Shown piece after piece: positions 1 through 7,749 of a stretch of DNA of 35,992 bases. The stretch comes from Curtobacterium luteum. GTDB taxonomy: Bacteria > Actinomycetota > Actinomycetes > Actinomycetales > Microbacteriaceae. The stretch spans positions 1-35,992 of the forward strand of contig NZ_LDQC01000001.1 in assembly GCF_001475545.1 (NCBI RefSeq). Reading direction: 5' to 3'. A program made the position numbers and the translations under genes. The notes under the pieces were generated by a model, which saw nothing but the letters and a program-made list of their open reading frames with translations, did not search any database and was not told the DNA's origin. How positions within the stretch are numbered: position 1 is the stretch's first letter; each line of letters opens with the position of its first letter.

Positions 1-1
1 C

Positions 2-379
2 GCGATCGCGTTCGCCCGCGCGCAGCTCGGTGACCCGTACGGCTGGGGCGACGCTGGCCCGAACTCCTGGGACTGCTCCGGCCTCGTCATGGGGGCGTAC
101 GGCTCGCAGGGCGTCGCGACCGGCGGTCACAACGTCGTCTGGCAGTACAACTACTTCGCGTCGATCGGTCGGCTCGTCCCGCTCTCGCAGCGCCAGCCGG
201 GTGACATCCTCTTCTACTCGAACAACGGAACCGCCAGCGGTGGTTACCACGACTCGATCTACACCGGCAACGGCCAGATGATCGAGGCCGCGAAGCCCGG
301 CGTCGGCGTGGTCGAGCGCGCCGTGTGGCTCCCGAACCAGCTCCTGCCGTACGTGGCCCGCCCCACCGGCTCGCTGTAG
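2..379 (+). CDS. NlpC/P60 family cell-wall peptidase, C-terminal part (5' truncated by window edge)
   Basis: The reading frame is open from base 2 to a TAG at 377-379, so only the last 125 residues are present. The sequence WDCSGLV around the Cys codon at 74-76, preceded by GDPYGWG, is the catalytic-cysteine signature of NlpC/P60 domains. The downstream QPGDILFYS and YHDSIYTGNG supply the usual beta-strand and the catalytic His. Such enzymes cleave stem peptides of peptidoglycan outside the membrane. The domain ends almost at the C-terminus, typical for proteins that carry a signal peptide and other domains upstream, but that part is outside the window. It converges on ppa with a strong hairpin between them. 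The family is clear; the exact substrate bond and full architecture cannot be seen. Confidence 0.88.
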   Translation, partial: AIAFARAQLGDPYGWGDAGPNSWDCSGLVMGAYGSQGVATGGHNVVWQYNYFASIGRLVPLSQRQPGDILFYSNNGTASGGYHDSIYTGNGQMIEAAKPGVGVVERAVWLPNQLLPYVARPTGSL

Positions 380-392
380 ACGGACGAACGGA

Positions 393-431
393 CGAAGGGC
401 CCCGCACTCAGCAGGAGTGCGGGGCCCTTCG
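393..431. terminator. Bidirectional intrinsic terminator between the NlpC/P60 gene and ppa
   Basis: A perfect 17-bp inverted repeat (393-409 with 415-431) surrounds a 5-base loop (AGCAG). It lies between two convergent stop codons (379 and 444), so it can end transcription from both sides. The arms begin and end with CGAAGG/CCTTCG, which leaves a short T-rich edge in each direction. Confidence 0.85.
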
Positions 432-443
432 TGTGTCGGACGG

Positions 444-935
444 TCAGTGACCGGCGGGCACGTAGGCCTGCTGGCCGGCCTGCACGATCGCCTCGGCCTC
501 GGCGGCGTCGCCCCAGCCCTCGGCCTTGACCCACTTGTTCGGCTCGAGGTCCTTGTAGCGCTCGAAGAAGTGCGCGATCTCGGCCTTCGTCTGCTCGTCG
601 ACGTCCGAGATGTCCTGGATGTGCTGCCAGCGCGGGTCCTTCGCGGGCACCACGAGGACCTTGGCGTCGTTGCCGGCCTCGTCGCTCATCTTGAAGACGC
701 CGACCGGGCGGACCTTGACGCCGACGCCCGGGAAGACCGGGTACTCGAGCAGGAGGAGGGCGTCCACGGGGTCGCCGTCGTCCGCGAGCGTGTTCTCGAA
801 GAACCCGTAGTCGGTCGGGTACACGAACGAGGTGAACAGCACACGGTCGAGGTAGACGCGACCGGTCTCGTGGTCCACCTCGTACTTGTTGCGGCTGCCC
901 TTGGGGATCTCGACGACGACGTCGTACGCGGCCAT
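444..935 (-). CDS. ppa: Inorganic diphosphatase (soluble family I)
   Basis: Encodes 163 residues, the usual length for bacterial hexameric family I pyrophosphatases. It hydrolyses pyrophosphate to two phosphates in the cytoplasm and so pulls nucleotide, tRNA-charging and lipid synthesis forward. The N-terminus [14 protein letters not shown] and the acidic Mg-binding signature [10 protein letters not shown], followed by the KDPRW segment, are diagnostic. The ATG at 935 is preceded by an AGGAG Shine-Dalgarno (942-946 on the plus strand) at normal spacing. It is divergent from tilS, with only 52 bases between the start codons. The same ppa/tilS/hpt neighbourhood is conserved in mycobacteria. Confidence is high. 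Confidence 0.97.
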   Translation of the reverse strand: MAAYDVVVEIPKGSRNKYEVDHETGRVYLDRVLFTSFVYPTDYGFFENTLADDGDPVDALLLLEYPVFPGVGVKVRPVGVFKMSDEAGNDAKVLVVPAKDPRWQHIQDISDVDEQTKAEIAHFFERYKDLEPNKWVKAEGWGDAAEAEAIVQAGQQAYVPAGH

Positions 936-975
936 GTTGCGCTCCTGAGTCTGATGTGCGGGGGGAAAGCGCGGC

Positions 976-983
976 TAACGTTA
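976..983. promoter_or_regulatory. Palindromic -10 element shared by divergent ppa and tilS
   Basis: TAACGTTA is self-complementary. Read rightward, TAACGT (976-981) lies 6 bases before the tilS GTG, which fits a leaderless start. Read leftward, the same hexamer (983-978) would start ppa mRNA near 971, leaving a leader of about 36 nt with the ppa Shine-Dalgarno. No clear -35 box is visible on either side. Assignment is by motif and spacing only. Confidence 0.55.
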
Positions 984-987
984 CCGG

Positions 988-2010
988 GTGAACACTCCGC
1001 GTCCCCGGTTGGACCCGGCCGTCGCCGCGACCCGGCTGGCGGTCCGCACGCTGCTGTCGCAGGCACGCGACGAGGGACTGCTGCAGTCCGGCGACCTGGT
1101 CACGGTCGCGCTGAGCGGCGGAGCCGACTCGCTCGCGCTCGCCGCGGCCACCGCGTTCGAGGCGCCGAAGCAGGACCTGCGCGCCGGCGCGGTCGTGGTC
1201 GACCACGCGCTCCAGGCGGGCAGCGAGGCGGTGGCGAGCCGCGCCTCCAGGACGGCCGCATCGCTCGGTCTCGACCCGGTGACGGTCCGTCGGGTCGACG
1301 TCGGCACCGACGGGGGTCCGGAGGGTGCCGCCCGGGAGGCACGGCACACCGCGATCGCACAGGTCGCCGCCGACACGGGGTCGCCCCTGGTGCTCTTCGG
1401 GCACACCCTCGACGACCAGGCCGAGACGGTGTTGCTCGGCCTGCTGCGCGGCAGCGGGCCGGACGCGCTGTCCGGCATGCCGCCGCTCGCGCGGCGCTCG
1501 ACCGGACCGGCCTACGGGCGACCGCTCCTGGGCGTCCGGCGGCACGCGACGCGGCAGGCCACGATCGCCGCGGGACTCGTGCCGTGGGACGACCCGCACA
1601 ACGACGACCCCGCGTACGCCCGCGTGCGCGTGCGGACCGCGCTCCTGCCCGTCCTCGAACGCGAGCTCGGCGCCGAGGTGCCCGAGGCCCTCGCCCGCAC
1701 CGCCGATCAGCTCCGGGAGGACTCCGCCGCGCTCGACCACTTCGCCGAGGAGATGGCGGAGGACCTCGCCGAGCACTCCGAGGCGGGCATCTCGCTGTCG
1801 GTGCGTGAGCTCGCCGCGAACCCGCCCGCGCTGCGGCAGCGCCTCGTGCGGCTCGCAGTGGAGGGCGAGTTCGGGGTGACGCTCTCGCGCACGCAGACGC
1901 TCGAGGTCTGCCGGCTCGTCACGGACTGGCACGGGCAGGGGCCGATCGACCTGCCGGGCGTCCGGGCGTCACGGGACGGCGACCGCCTGGCGTTCGGCGC
2001 CTCGTCCTGA
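988..2010 (+). CDS. tilS: tRNA(Ile)-lysidine synthase
   Basis: Encodes 340 residues. TilS attaches lysine to C34 of the CAU-anticodon tRNA-Ile using ATP, so that the tRNA reads AUA and is charged with Ile. The PP-loop SGGADS is at residues 43-48, followed by VVDHALQ and the GHTLDDQAET segment typical of the N-type ATP pyrophosphatase fold. The C-terminal part aligns in style with the TilS tRNA-binding extension, although it is shorter than in E. coli, as is usual in actinobacteria. The GTG start at 988 has no Shine-Dalgarno; TAACGT ends 6 bases upstream, which suggests a leaderless mRNA. hpt follows after 16 bases. Confidence 0.94.
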   Translation: MNTPRPRLDPAVAATRLAVRTLLSQARDEGLLQSGDLVTVALSGGADSLALAAATAFEAPKQDLRAGAVVVDHALQAGSEAVASRASRTAASLGLDPVTVRRVDVGTDGGPEGAAREARHTAIAQVAADTGSPLVLFGHTLDDQAETVLLGLLRGSGPDALSGMPPLARRSTGPAYGRPLLGVRRHATRQATIAAGLVPWDDPHNDDPAYARVRVRTALLPVLERELGAEVPEALARTADQLREDSAALDHFAEEMAEDLAEHSEAGISLSVRELAANPPALRQRLVRLAVEGEFGVTLSRTQTLEVCRLVTDWHGQGPIDLPGVRASRDGDRLAFGASS

Positions 2011-2014
2011 CGGT

Positions 2015-2020
2015 TACCCT
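2015..2020 (+). promoter_or_regulatory. Predicted -10 box of hpt (leaderless start)
   Basis: TACCCT is followed by exactly 6 bases and then the GTG start of hpt at 2027. No ribosome-binding site is present in between. It overlaps the short gap after tilS, so hpt may be transcribed both from tilS readthrough and from this site. Confidence 0.5.
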
Positions 2021-2026
2021 GGACCG

Positions 2027-2578
2027 GTGGAACTCTCCGACGTCCAGGCAGACCTGTCCGAAGTGCTCTTCACCCCCGAGCAGATCGACGAGAAGCTCGC
2101 CGAACTCGCCGCGGTGGTCGACCGTGACTACGCGGGGAAGGACCCGTTGCTCGTCGGCGTGCTGAAGGGCGCCGTCATGGTCATGGCGGACTTCTCGCGC
2201 CACCTCAAGATGCAGGCGCGGATGGACTGGATGGCGGTCTCGTCGTACGGCTCCGGCACGAAGTCGTCCGGCGTGGTGCGGATCCTCAAGGACCTCGACA
2301 CCGACCTGCACGGCCGCGACGTCATCATCGTCGAGGACATCATCGACTCCGGCCTGACGCTGTCGTGGCTCAAGCAGAACCTCGAGTCCCGCGGGGCCGC
2401 GAGCGTCGAGATCGTCGCGCTGCTCCGCAAGCCCGAGGCCGCCAAGGTCGAGGTGGACGTGAAGTACGTCGGGTTCGAGATCCCGGACGCCTTCGTGGTG
2501 GGGTACGGCCTCGACTTCGACGAGCGCTACCGCAACCTGCGCGGCATCGGCGTCCTGGCGCCGCACGTGTACTCCTGA
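2027..2578 (+). CDS. hpt: Hypoxanthine(-guanine) phosphoribosyltransferase
   Basis: Encodes 183 residues. It joins hypoxanthine or guanine to PRPP to make IMP or GMP in purine salvage. The PRPP-binding signature VIIVEDIIDSGLTL covers residues 99-112. The flexible-loop region SSYGSGTKSSG (72-82) and the LKGAVMVMADF segment are where they are in characterised HPRTs, and the C-terminal YRNLRGIGVL is typical. The GTG start fits the TACCCT-6-GTG leaderless pattern. Its place between tilS and ftsH is conserved across actinobacteria. Confidence 0.96.
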   Translation: MELSDVQADLSEVLFTPEQIDEKLAELAAVVDRDYAGKDPLLVGVLKGAVMVMADFSRHLKMQARMDWMAVSSYGSGTKSSGVVRILKDLDTDLHGRDVIIVEDIIDSGLTLSWLKQNLESRGAASVEIVALLRKPEAAKVEVDVKYVGFEIPDAFVVGYGLDFDERYRNLRGIGVLAPHVYS

Positions 2579-2654
2579 ACGCGTCCGGCTGACCCTTGCG
2601 GGGCGTGGAGTTCGCCCGCAGAGGACACCCATTCTCGCCACAGAATCACGGCCG

Positions 2655-2660
2655 TATGCT
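2655..2660 (+). promoter_or_regulatory. Predicted -10 box for ftsH and the downstream operon
   Basis: The 135-base gap between hpt and ftsH contains TATGCT, the best -10-like hexamer in this stretch, giving a leader of about 45 nt before the ftsH ATG at 2714. The corresponding -35 region is poor. The ribosome-binding site is weak (GGAT close to the start). Nothing else structured is seen in this gap. Confidence 0.4.
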
Positions 2661-2713
2661 GACCTGCACGCAACTTCGGCAGAGAAAGGTGTCGGGCGTC
2701 CTGCCCGGATCAC

Positions 2714-4699
2714 ATGGACTTCAAGCGAATCCTCCGCGGGCCGTACATCTACATCCTGATCGCGCTCGTGGGGATCTGGATCGGGTGGGCGGTCATCAGT
2801 CAGGCCGGCACCCAGCAGATCGACACCCAGAAGGGCCTGCAGCAGCTCGCCGACGACAAGGTCTCCTCCGTCGTCGTGAACTCCACCGAGCAGCGGGTCG
2901 ACCTCAAGCTCAAGGACGGCGCGACCGAGCAGTTCTACTACGCGACGCCGCGTGGTGAGGACGTCATCAACGCCGTCGACAACGCGAACCTGCCGGACGG
3001 CTACACCGACCGCGTGCAGCAGGGGAACTGGTTCCTCTCGCTCCTCGGCATCGTCCTGCCGTTCCTCATCATCGGCGCGCTCTTCTGGTTCCTGCTCTCG
3101 AGCGCCCAGGGCGGTGGCTCGAAGGTCATGCAGTTCGGCAAGTCCCGCGCGAAGATGAACAACAAGGAGAACCCGCAGGTCTCCTTCGCGGACGTCGCCG
3201 GCTCGGACGAGGCGATCGAGGAGCTCCACGAGATCAAGGAGTTCCTGCAGGAACCCGCGAAGTTCCAGGCCGTCGGCGCGAAGATCCCGAAGGGCGTGCT
3301 GCTGTACGGCCCTCCCGGAACCGGCAAGACCCTCCTCGCGCGTGCCGTCGCGGGCGAGGCCGGCGTGCCGTTCTACTCGATCTCCGGTTCGGACTTCGTC
3401 GAGATGTTCGTCGGTGTCGGTGCGAGCCGCGTCCGCGACCTCTTCGACCAGGCCAAGCAGAACGCCCCGGCGATCGTGTTCATCGACGAGATCGACGCCG
3501 TCGGTCGTCACCGCGGCGCCGGCATCGGCGGCGGCAACGACGAGCGTGAGCAGACGCTGAACCAGCTCCTCGTCGAGATGGACGGCTTCGACGGCAAGAC
3601 CAACGTCATCCTCATCGCGGCGACGAACCGCCCCGACGTGCTCGACCCCGCGCTCCTGCGTCCCGGCCGCTTCGACCGGCAGATCGGCGTCGACGCCCCG
3701 TCGCTCGACGGCCGCAAGCAGATCCTCGAGGTGCACGCGAAGGGCAAGCCGCTCGCCGCGAGCGTCGACCTCGAGCTCCTCGCCCGCAAGACGCCGGGCT
3801 TCACCGGTGCGGACCTCGCGAACGTCCTCAACGAAGCCGCGCTGCTGACCGCCCGCTCGAACGCGCAGCTCATCGACAACCGTGCCCTGGACGAGGCCGT
3901 CGACCGCGTGATGGCCGGCCCGCAGCGCCGCACGCGCATCATGTCCGACCAGGAGAAGCTCATCACGGCGTACCACGAGGGCGGCCACGCCCTCGCAGCC
4001 GCGGCGATGCGCCACACCGACCCGGTGACGAAGATCACGATCCTGCCGCGCGGCCGTGCCCTCGGCTACACGATGGTGCTCCCGCTCGAGGACAAGTACT
4101 CCGTCACCCGCAACGAGCTGCTCGACCAGCTCACGTACGCGATGGGTGGTCGTGTGGCCGAGGAGATCGTGTTCCACGACCCCACCACGGGTGCCTCGAA
4201 CGACATCGAGAAGGCCACCTCCACGGCCCGGAAGATGGTCACCGAGTACGGCATGAGCCGTGCGGTCGGGTCCGTCAAGCTCGGGTCCGGTTCGAGCGAG
4301 CCGTTCGTCGGTCGTGAGATGGGCGGCGGCAGCGGTCGCGACTACTCGGAGAACATCGCCGAGACCGTCGACGCCGAGACCCGCGCGCTGCTCGAGGCCG
4401 CACACGACGAGGCCTACGAGGTCCTCAACGCCAACCGCGACATCCTCGACCGCCTGGCCGGGGAGCTCCTCGAGAAGGAGACGCTCGACGCGCCGGAGCT
4501 CGTGGAGATCTTCAAGGACGTGCGCAAGCTGCCCGAGCGCCCGCAGTGGCTGTCGAGCGACAAGCGGCCGGTCTCGAACCTCCCGGCGATCGAGTTCCCC
4601 GGCAAGGCGGCCTCGACCGCGGCCGAGCCGAGCGACACCGAGTCGTCGTCGAAGCCCCGTCGTCGCCCGTTCGGCAACCCCGGTATCGCTCCCGCGTAG
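2714..4699 (+). CDS. ftsH: ATP-dependent zinc metalloprotease FtsH
   Basis: Encodes 661 residues of the membrane-anchored AAA+ protease that extracts and degrades unassembled or damaged membrane and cytosolic proteins. Membrane segments lie near residues 9-28 and 105-130, with an extracytoplasmic loop between them. Walker A GPPGTGKT is at 199-206, Walker B VFIDEID follows, and an arginine-finger region RPGRFDRQI is present. The zinc site reads HEGGH (421-425), a common actinobacterial variant of HEAGH, with the third ligand expected in the later DIEKAT region. The tail ([14 protein letters not shown]) is low-complexity. It heads the fol operon; folP begins 6 bases after its stop. Confidence 0.97.
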   Translation: MDFKRILRGPYIYILIALVGIWIGWAVISQAGTQQIDTQKGLQQLADDKVSSVVVNSTEQRVDLKLKDGATEQFYYATPRGEDVINAVDNANLPDGYTDRVQQGNWFLSLLGIVLPFLIIGALFWFLLSSAQGGGSKVMQFGKSRAKMNNKENPQVSFADVAGSDEAIEELHEIKEFLQEPAKFQAVGAKIPKGVLLYGPPGTGKTLLARAVAGEAGVPFYSISGSDFVEMFVGVGASRVRDLFDQAKQNAPAIVFIDEIDAVGRHRGAGIGGGNDEREQTLNQLLVEMDGFDGKTNVILIAATNRPDVLDPALLRPGRFDRQIGVDAPSLDGRKQILEVHAKGKPLAASVDLELLARKTPGFTGADLANVLNEAALLTARSNAQLIDNRALDEAVDRVMAGPQRRTRIMSDQEKLITAYHEGGHALAAAAMRHTDPVTKITILPRGRALGYTMVLPLEDKYSVTRNELLDQLTYAMGGRVAEEIVFHDPTTGASNDIEKATSTARKMVTEYGMSRAVGSVKLGSGSSEPFVGREMGGGSGRDYSENIAETVDAETRALLEAAHDEAYEVLNANRDILDRLAGELLEKETLDAPELVEIFKDVRKLPERPQWLSSDKRPVSNLPAIEFPGKAASTAAEPSDTESSSKPRRRPFGNPGIAPA

Positions 4700-4705
4700 G
4701 CCGGC

Positions 4706-5701
4706 ATGACCGACCTGCCGACGAGACGCTCACGTCGCCTCGCCGAGGCGGACCGTGCTCGCGCCGCCGAACACGAGGCCCGGGCCGCCGCGGCGGAACC
4801 GCCGACGATCGCGATCGACCTCCGTGCACCTGCACCGGTGCCGGAGATCGTGACCGGCCGTCGGCGCGGCCGTGCGCCCGAGCCAGCCGGCCCGGACCGC
4901 ACGCGCGTCATGGGGATCCTCAACGTCACCCCGGACTCGTTCAGCGACGGAGGACTGCACCAGGCGTACGACGACGCCGTGCAGCACGCCCGTGACCTCG
5001 TCGCAGCGGGGGCCGACCTCGTCGACGTCGGCGGCGAGTCCACCCGGCCCGGCGCCGACCGTGTCCCGGTCGAGGTCGAGCAGGACCGCGTCATCCCGGT
5101 CGTCCGCGAGCTGGTGGCCGAGGGCATCGCCGTCAGCGTCGACACGATGAACGCGTCGACGGCCGAACGCGCGGTCGAGGCCGGTGCCGCGATCGTGAAC
5201 GACGTCTCCGGCGGGCTGGCCGACGACGACATGGCCCGGGTCGTCCGCGACACCGGGGCCGGGTTCGTCGTGATGCACTGGCGCGGGCACAGCGACCGGA
5301 TGTACCGGAACGCCGAGTACTCCCACGCCGTCGACGAGGTCCGCCGCGAGGTCGAGCACCGCGTCGCCGAGCTCATCATCCTGGGCGTGCGCGAAGAGCA
5401 GGTGGTCATCGACCCCGGCCTCGGGTTCGCCAAGCAGGGCGTCCAGAACTGGGAGATCCTGGCCGGCTACGAACGTTTCGCCTCGATCGGGCTGCCGGTG
5501 CTCGTCGCCGCCTCCCGCAAGCGGTTCCTCGACGGGGTCGGCAGCGCTGCCGGCGCACCCCCGCGCGACCGCGACCTCGCCACCGCCGCGATCAGCCTGC
5601 TCGCCGCCGAACGCGGTGCGTGGGGGGTGCGCGTGCACGACCCCGCACCGACGCGTGCGGTACTCGACGTCTGGGACGCCTGGAGGGCAGCACGATCATG
5701 A
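4706..5701 (+). CDS. folP: Dihydropteroate synthase
   Basis: Encodes 331 residues as annotated from the ATG at 4706. It condenses 6-hydroxymethyl-dihydropterin pyrophosphate with p-aminobenzoate. The first core signature MGILNVTPDSFSDGG starts at residue 69, the second, DVGGESTRPGA, follows, and NDVSGG, DPGLGFAK and ASRKRF complete the TIM barrel. The first 68 residues are an unusual Arg/Ala-rich charged extension ahead of the barrel. The Shine-Dalgarno for the ATG is weak, so a later start (for example near residue 48-50) cannot be excluded, although the frame is well coded throughout. In most relatives folE lies between ftsH and folP; here it does not. The stop overlaps the folB start (ATGA). 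Confidence 0.94.
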   Translation: MTDLPTRRSRRLAEADRARAAEHEARAAAAEPPTIAIDLRAPAPVPEIVTGRRRGRAPEPAGPDRTRVMGILNVTPDSFSDGGLHQAYDDAVQHARDLVAAGADLVDVGGESTRPGADRVPVEVEQDRVIPVVRELVAEGIAVSVDTMNASTAERAVEAGAAIVNDVSGGLADDDMARVVRDTGAGFVVMHWRGHSDRMYRNAEYSHAVDEVRREVEHRVAELIILGVREEQVVIDPGLGFAKQGVQNWEILAGYERFASIGLPVLVAASRKRFLDGVGSAAGAPPRDRDLATAAISLLAAERGAWGVRVHDPAPTRAVLDVWDAWRAARS

Positions 5702-6105
5702 GGGACACCATCCGACTCACCGGGGTCCGGGCCCGGGGGAACCACGGCGTGTTCGACCACGAGCGCGCCGACGGGCAGGACTTCGTCGTCGACGTCGCGG
5801 TCGAGGTCGACGCCCGCGTGTCGTCCGGGTCCGACGACCTCGCCGACACGGTCCACTACGGCGTCGTCGCCGAGCAGGTCGTCGCGGAGATCGAGGGCGG
5901 TCCGGTGGACCTCATCGAGACGCTCGCCGAGCGCATCGCCGTCGCCGTCCTGACGCACCGGGCGGCACTCGCGGTCGAGGTCACCGTCCACAAGCCACAG
6001 GCGCCCATCACGGTGCCGTTCACCGACGTGTCGATCACGATCCGTCGGACCCGCGGCGGCGCGCTGCCCGAGGGTGACGACGCCCGTGCCGAGGAAGAAG
6101 AGTGA
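5698..6105 (+). CDS. folB: Dihydroneopterin aldolase
   Basis: Encodes 135 residues, starting at the ATG (5698) that overlaps the folP TGA. A GGAGGG Shine-Dalgarno is about 10 bases upstream, inside folP. FolB converts dihydroneopterin to 6-hydroxymethyl-dihydropterin plus glycolaldehyde. Recognisable elements are the GNHGVFDHER substrate-binding region (where Glu contacts the pterin), DTVHYGVV, the LIETLAERIA helix and the VHKPQAPI strand, which includes the catalytic Lys. The C-terminal 20 residues are an acidic tail (EGDDARAEEEE). An upstream in-frame start exists but would lie inside folP. It is coupled to folK by a GTGA overlap. Confidence 0.95.
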   Translation: MRDTIRLTGVRARGNHGVFDHERADGQDFVVDVAVEVDARVSSGSDDLADTVHYGVVAEQVVAEIEGGPVDLIETLAERIAVAVLTHRAALAVEVTVHKPQAPITVPFTDVSITIRRTRGGALPEGDDARAEEEE

Positions 6106-6716
6106 GCCGCGCGGTCATCGCACTCGGCGCCAACCTCGGTGACCGCGGGAGCACCCTGCGCGCCGCTGCGTCGGCGATCGCGGCGCTCCCCGGCGTGACA
6201 CCGGTGGCGTCCAGCCGCGAGGTCGAGTCGGTGGCCGTGACGCTCGCGGGTCGGGACGAGACGAAGCCGCGCTACCGGAACGCCGTGGTCGTCGTCGACA
6301 CCGACCTCGCCCCGCAGGCGCTGCTCGACGCCCTGCACGGCATCGAGGACGAGCACGGCCGGACGCGCGAGGTCCGGTGGGGCGACCGCACGCTCGACCT
6401 CGACGTCGTGGCGATCGACGACCTCGTGCTCGACACGGCGACCCTCACGGTGCCGCACCCGCGCGCTGCCGAGCGGGCGTTCGTGCTCGCGCCGTGGGCG
6501 GACGCCGACCCGGACGCGGTCCTGCCGGGCGCCGGAGCGGTGTCCGACCTGCTCGATGCCATCGGCGACGACACCGAGCGCGTCGACGAGCCGCGCCTCT
6601 TCGACGGCGCGAGCCGCACGGACGACGTGACCGCGCCAGGTGGCGCGACCGCACGGGACGACGCGGGTCGCACGGACGAGCCAACCCGCGCCTCCCGGCC
6701 GGGGGAACCCGCATGA
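6102..6716 (+). CDS. folK: 2-amino-4-hydroxy-6-hydroxymethyldihydropteridine pyrophosphokinase (HPPK)
   Basis: Encodes 204 residues from a GTG that overlaps the folB stop. It pyrophosphorylates the pterin made by FolB and hands the product to FolP. ALGANLGDR at the N-terminus, YRNAVV, and the HPPK signature RWGDRTLDLDVV with the following VPHPRAAERAFVLAPW are all present. The catalytic domain ends near residue 160. The last 40 or so residues form a low-complexity D/T/R/A-rich tail not needed for the fold. The stop overlaps the next start as ATGA, so the folate genes and the DUF3180 gene appear translationally coupled. Confidence 0.95.
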   Translation: MSRAVIALGANLGDRGSTLRAAASAIAALPGVTPVASSREVESVAVTLAGRDETKPRYRNAVVVVDTDLAPQALLDALHGIEDEHGRTREVRWGDRTLDLDVVAIDDLVLDTATLTVPHPRAAERAFVLAPWADADPDAVLPGAGAVSDLLDAIGDDTERVDEPRLFDGASRTDDVTAPGGATARDDAGRTDEPTRASRPGEPA

Positions 6717-7201
6717 AGCCCACCCGCGCCTCCGTCCTCGTCAGCGTGGCCGTCGTCGCCGCCGTCGCCGGCTTCGCCGTGGACGCGATCCTCGCCTCGC
6801 GGGCCGCACCGACGCTCCTGCTCTCCGTCCCGCTCGGCCTGACCCTCGCGTTCATCGGCGTCGCCGTCGTCCTGATGGCCCGCCCCGTCCGACGTCACGC
6901 CAAGGAGGGCGCGCTCCGGCAGCGCCCGGTCGACCCGCTGTACGCCACGCGGGTGGTCGTCCTCGCGAAGGCCTCCAGCATCGGCGGCGCGCTCTTCGGC
7001 GGGTTCGGCGTCGGCCTGCTGCTGTACCTCCTGACCCGGAACGTCACCCCTTCGCTAGGCTCGACCCTGCCGAACGCCGTGGCGTTCGGTGGAGCCGTCG
7101 TCCTGACGGTGTGTGCCCTGGTCGCCGAACGGATGTGCATCGCGCCGCCCGGCGACGACGACCAGGACGACCACCGCGGCGGCTCGGCGGCCACCAACTG
7201 A
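6713..7201 (+). CDS. DUF3180 family membrane protein
   Basis: Encodes 162 residues. The ATG at 6713 overlaps the folK stop (ATGA). Four hydrophobic segments are seen: residues about 9-27 and 35-56, a Gly-rich one around 87-107 (GGALFGGFGVGLLLYLL), and 118-137. The ends are hydrophilic, with a DDDQDD cluster at the C-terminus. The length, topology and position directly after folK match the actinobacterial DUF3180 family (Rv3605c in M. tuberculosis). The function is unknown; its linkage to folate genes is conserved but may simply reflect operon history. Confidence 0.85.
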   Translation: MKPTRASVLVSVAVVAAVAGFAVDAILASRAAPTLLLSVPLGLTLAFIGVAVVLMARPVRRHAKEGALRQRPVDPLYATRVVVLAKASSIGGALFGGFGVGLLLYLLTRNVTPSLGSTLPNAVAFGGAVVLTVCALVAERMCIAPPGDDDQDDHRGGSAATN

Positions 7202-7217
7202 GGGAGCGGAGCCCGCG

Positions 7218-7739
7218 ATGCCGAGAGAACGACTCGACGAGCCGGGCCTCGGCCTGAGCGGCACCACCTGGACCCGGGTGTCCCCGAAGCTCGTCTGGAC
7301 GGAGCTCGTCACGACCGTCGTCATCGGGATCGTGGTGACCGCGGGGTGCGTGCTCCTCGGTGTCGTGAACGGCGGGTTCGACCGGACCGCCGGCACCGTG
7401 TGGACGCTGATCGGCATCGCCGTCGGCATCGTCGCGCTCGTCACGGCCGTGCTGACCCCTCGGCGGGTGCGCTCGATCGGGTACGCGCTCCGGGACGACG
7501 ACCTCGTCTTCCGTCGTGGCCTGATGTGGCAGCGCTTCACGGCGGTGCCGTACGGCCGCATGCAGCTCGTCGACGTCGCACGCGGCCCGCTCGACCGGGC
7601 GCTCGGCATGAGCGAGCTGAAGTTCGTCACCGCCGCGGCCGCGACGAACGTCCGGATCCCCGGCATCCCCGCAGCGGACGCCGACGACCTCCGCGACCGC
7701 CTGGTGGAGCTCGCCGAGTCCCGCCGCGCCGGACTCTGA
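7218..7739 (+). CDS. PH (bPH2/YdbS-like) domain membrane protein
   Basis: Encodes 173 residues. The ATG at 7218 is preceded by GGAGCGGAG and lies 16 bases after the DUF3180 stop; longer in-frame starts run into the upstream gene. Two membrane helices (residues about 28-52 and 60-80) are followed by a soluble domain with RSIGYALRDDDLVFRRGLMWQRFTAVPYGRMQLVDV, in which the pattern of strand, turn and PYGRMQ-V is the hallmark of the bacterial PH2 (YdbS) domain. Such proteins occur as YdbS/YdbT pairs in membranes; the role is not settled. It is paired here with the larger gene that follows after 10 bases. Confidence 0.85.
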   Translation: MPRERLDEPGLGLSGTTWTRVSPKLVWTELVTTVVIGIVVTAGCVLLGVVNGGFDRTAGTVWTLIGIAVGIVALVTAVLTPRRVRSIGYALRDDDLVFRRGLMWQRFTAVPYGRMQLVDVARGPLDRALGMSELKFVTAAAATNVRIPGIPAADADDLRDRLVELAESRRAGL

Positions 7740-7749
7740 GGGGGTCGTC

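Noticed and set aside
1919..4405. Open frame of 828 codons on the minus strand opposite hpt and ftsH
   Set aside because: It is the antisense shadow of well-identified genes. Long antisense frames are expected at this GC content, and its composition (repeated Val/Arg/Asp/Leu) is not protein-like.
4414..5433. Open frame of 339 codons on the minus strand opposite folP
   Set aside because: Ser/Arg-rich shadow frame with no recognisable fold.
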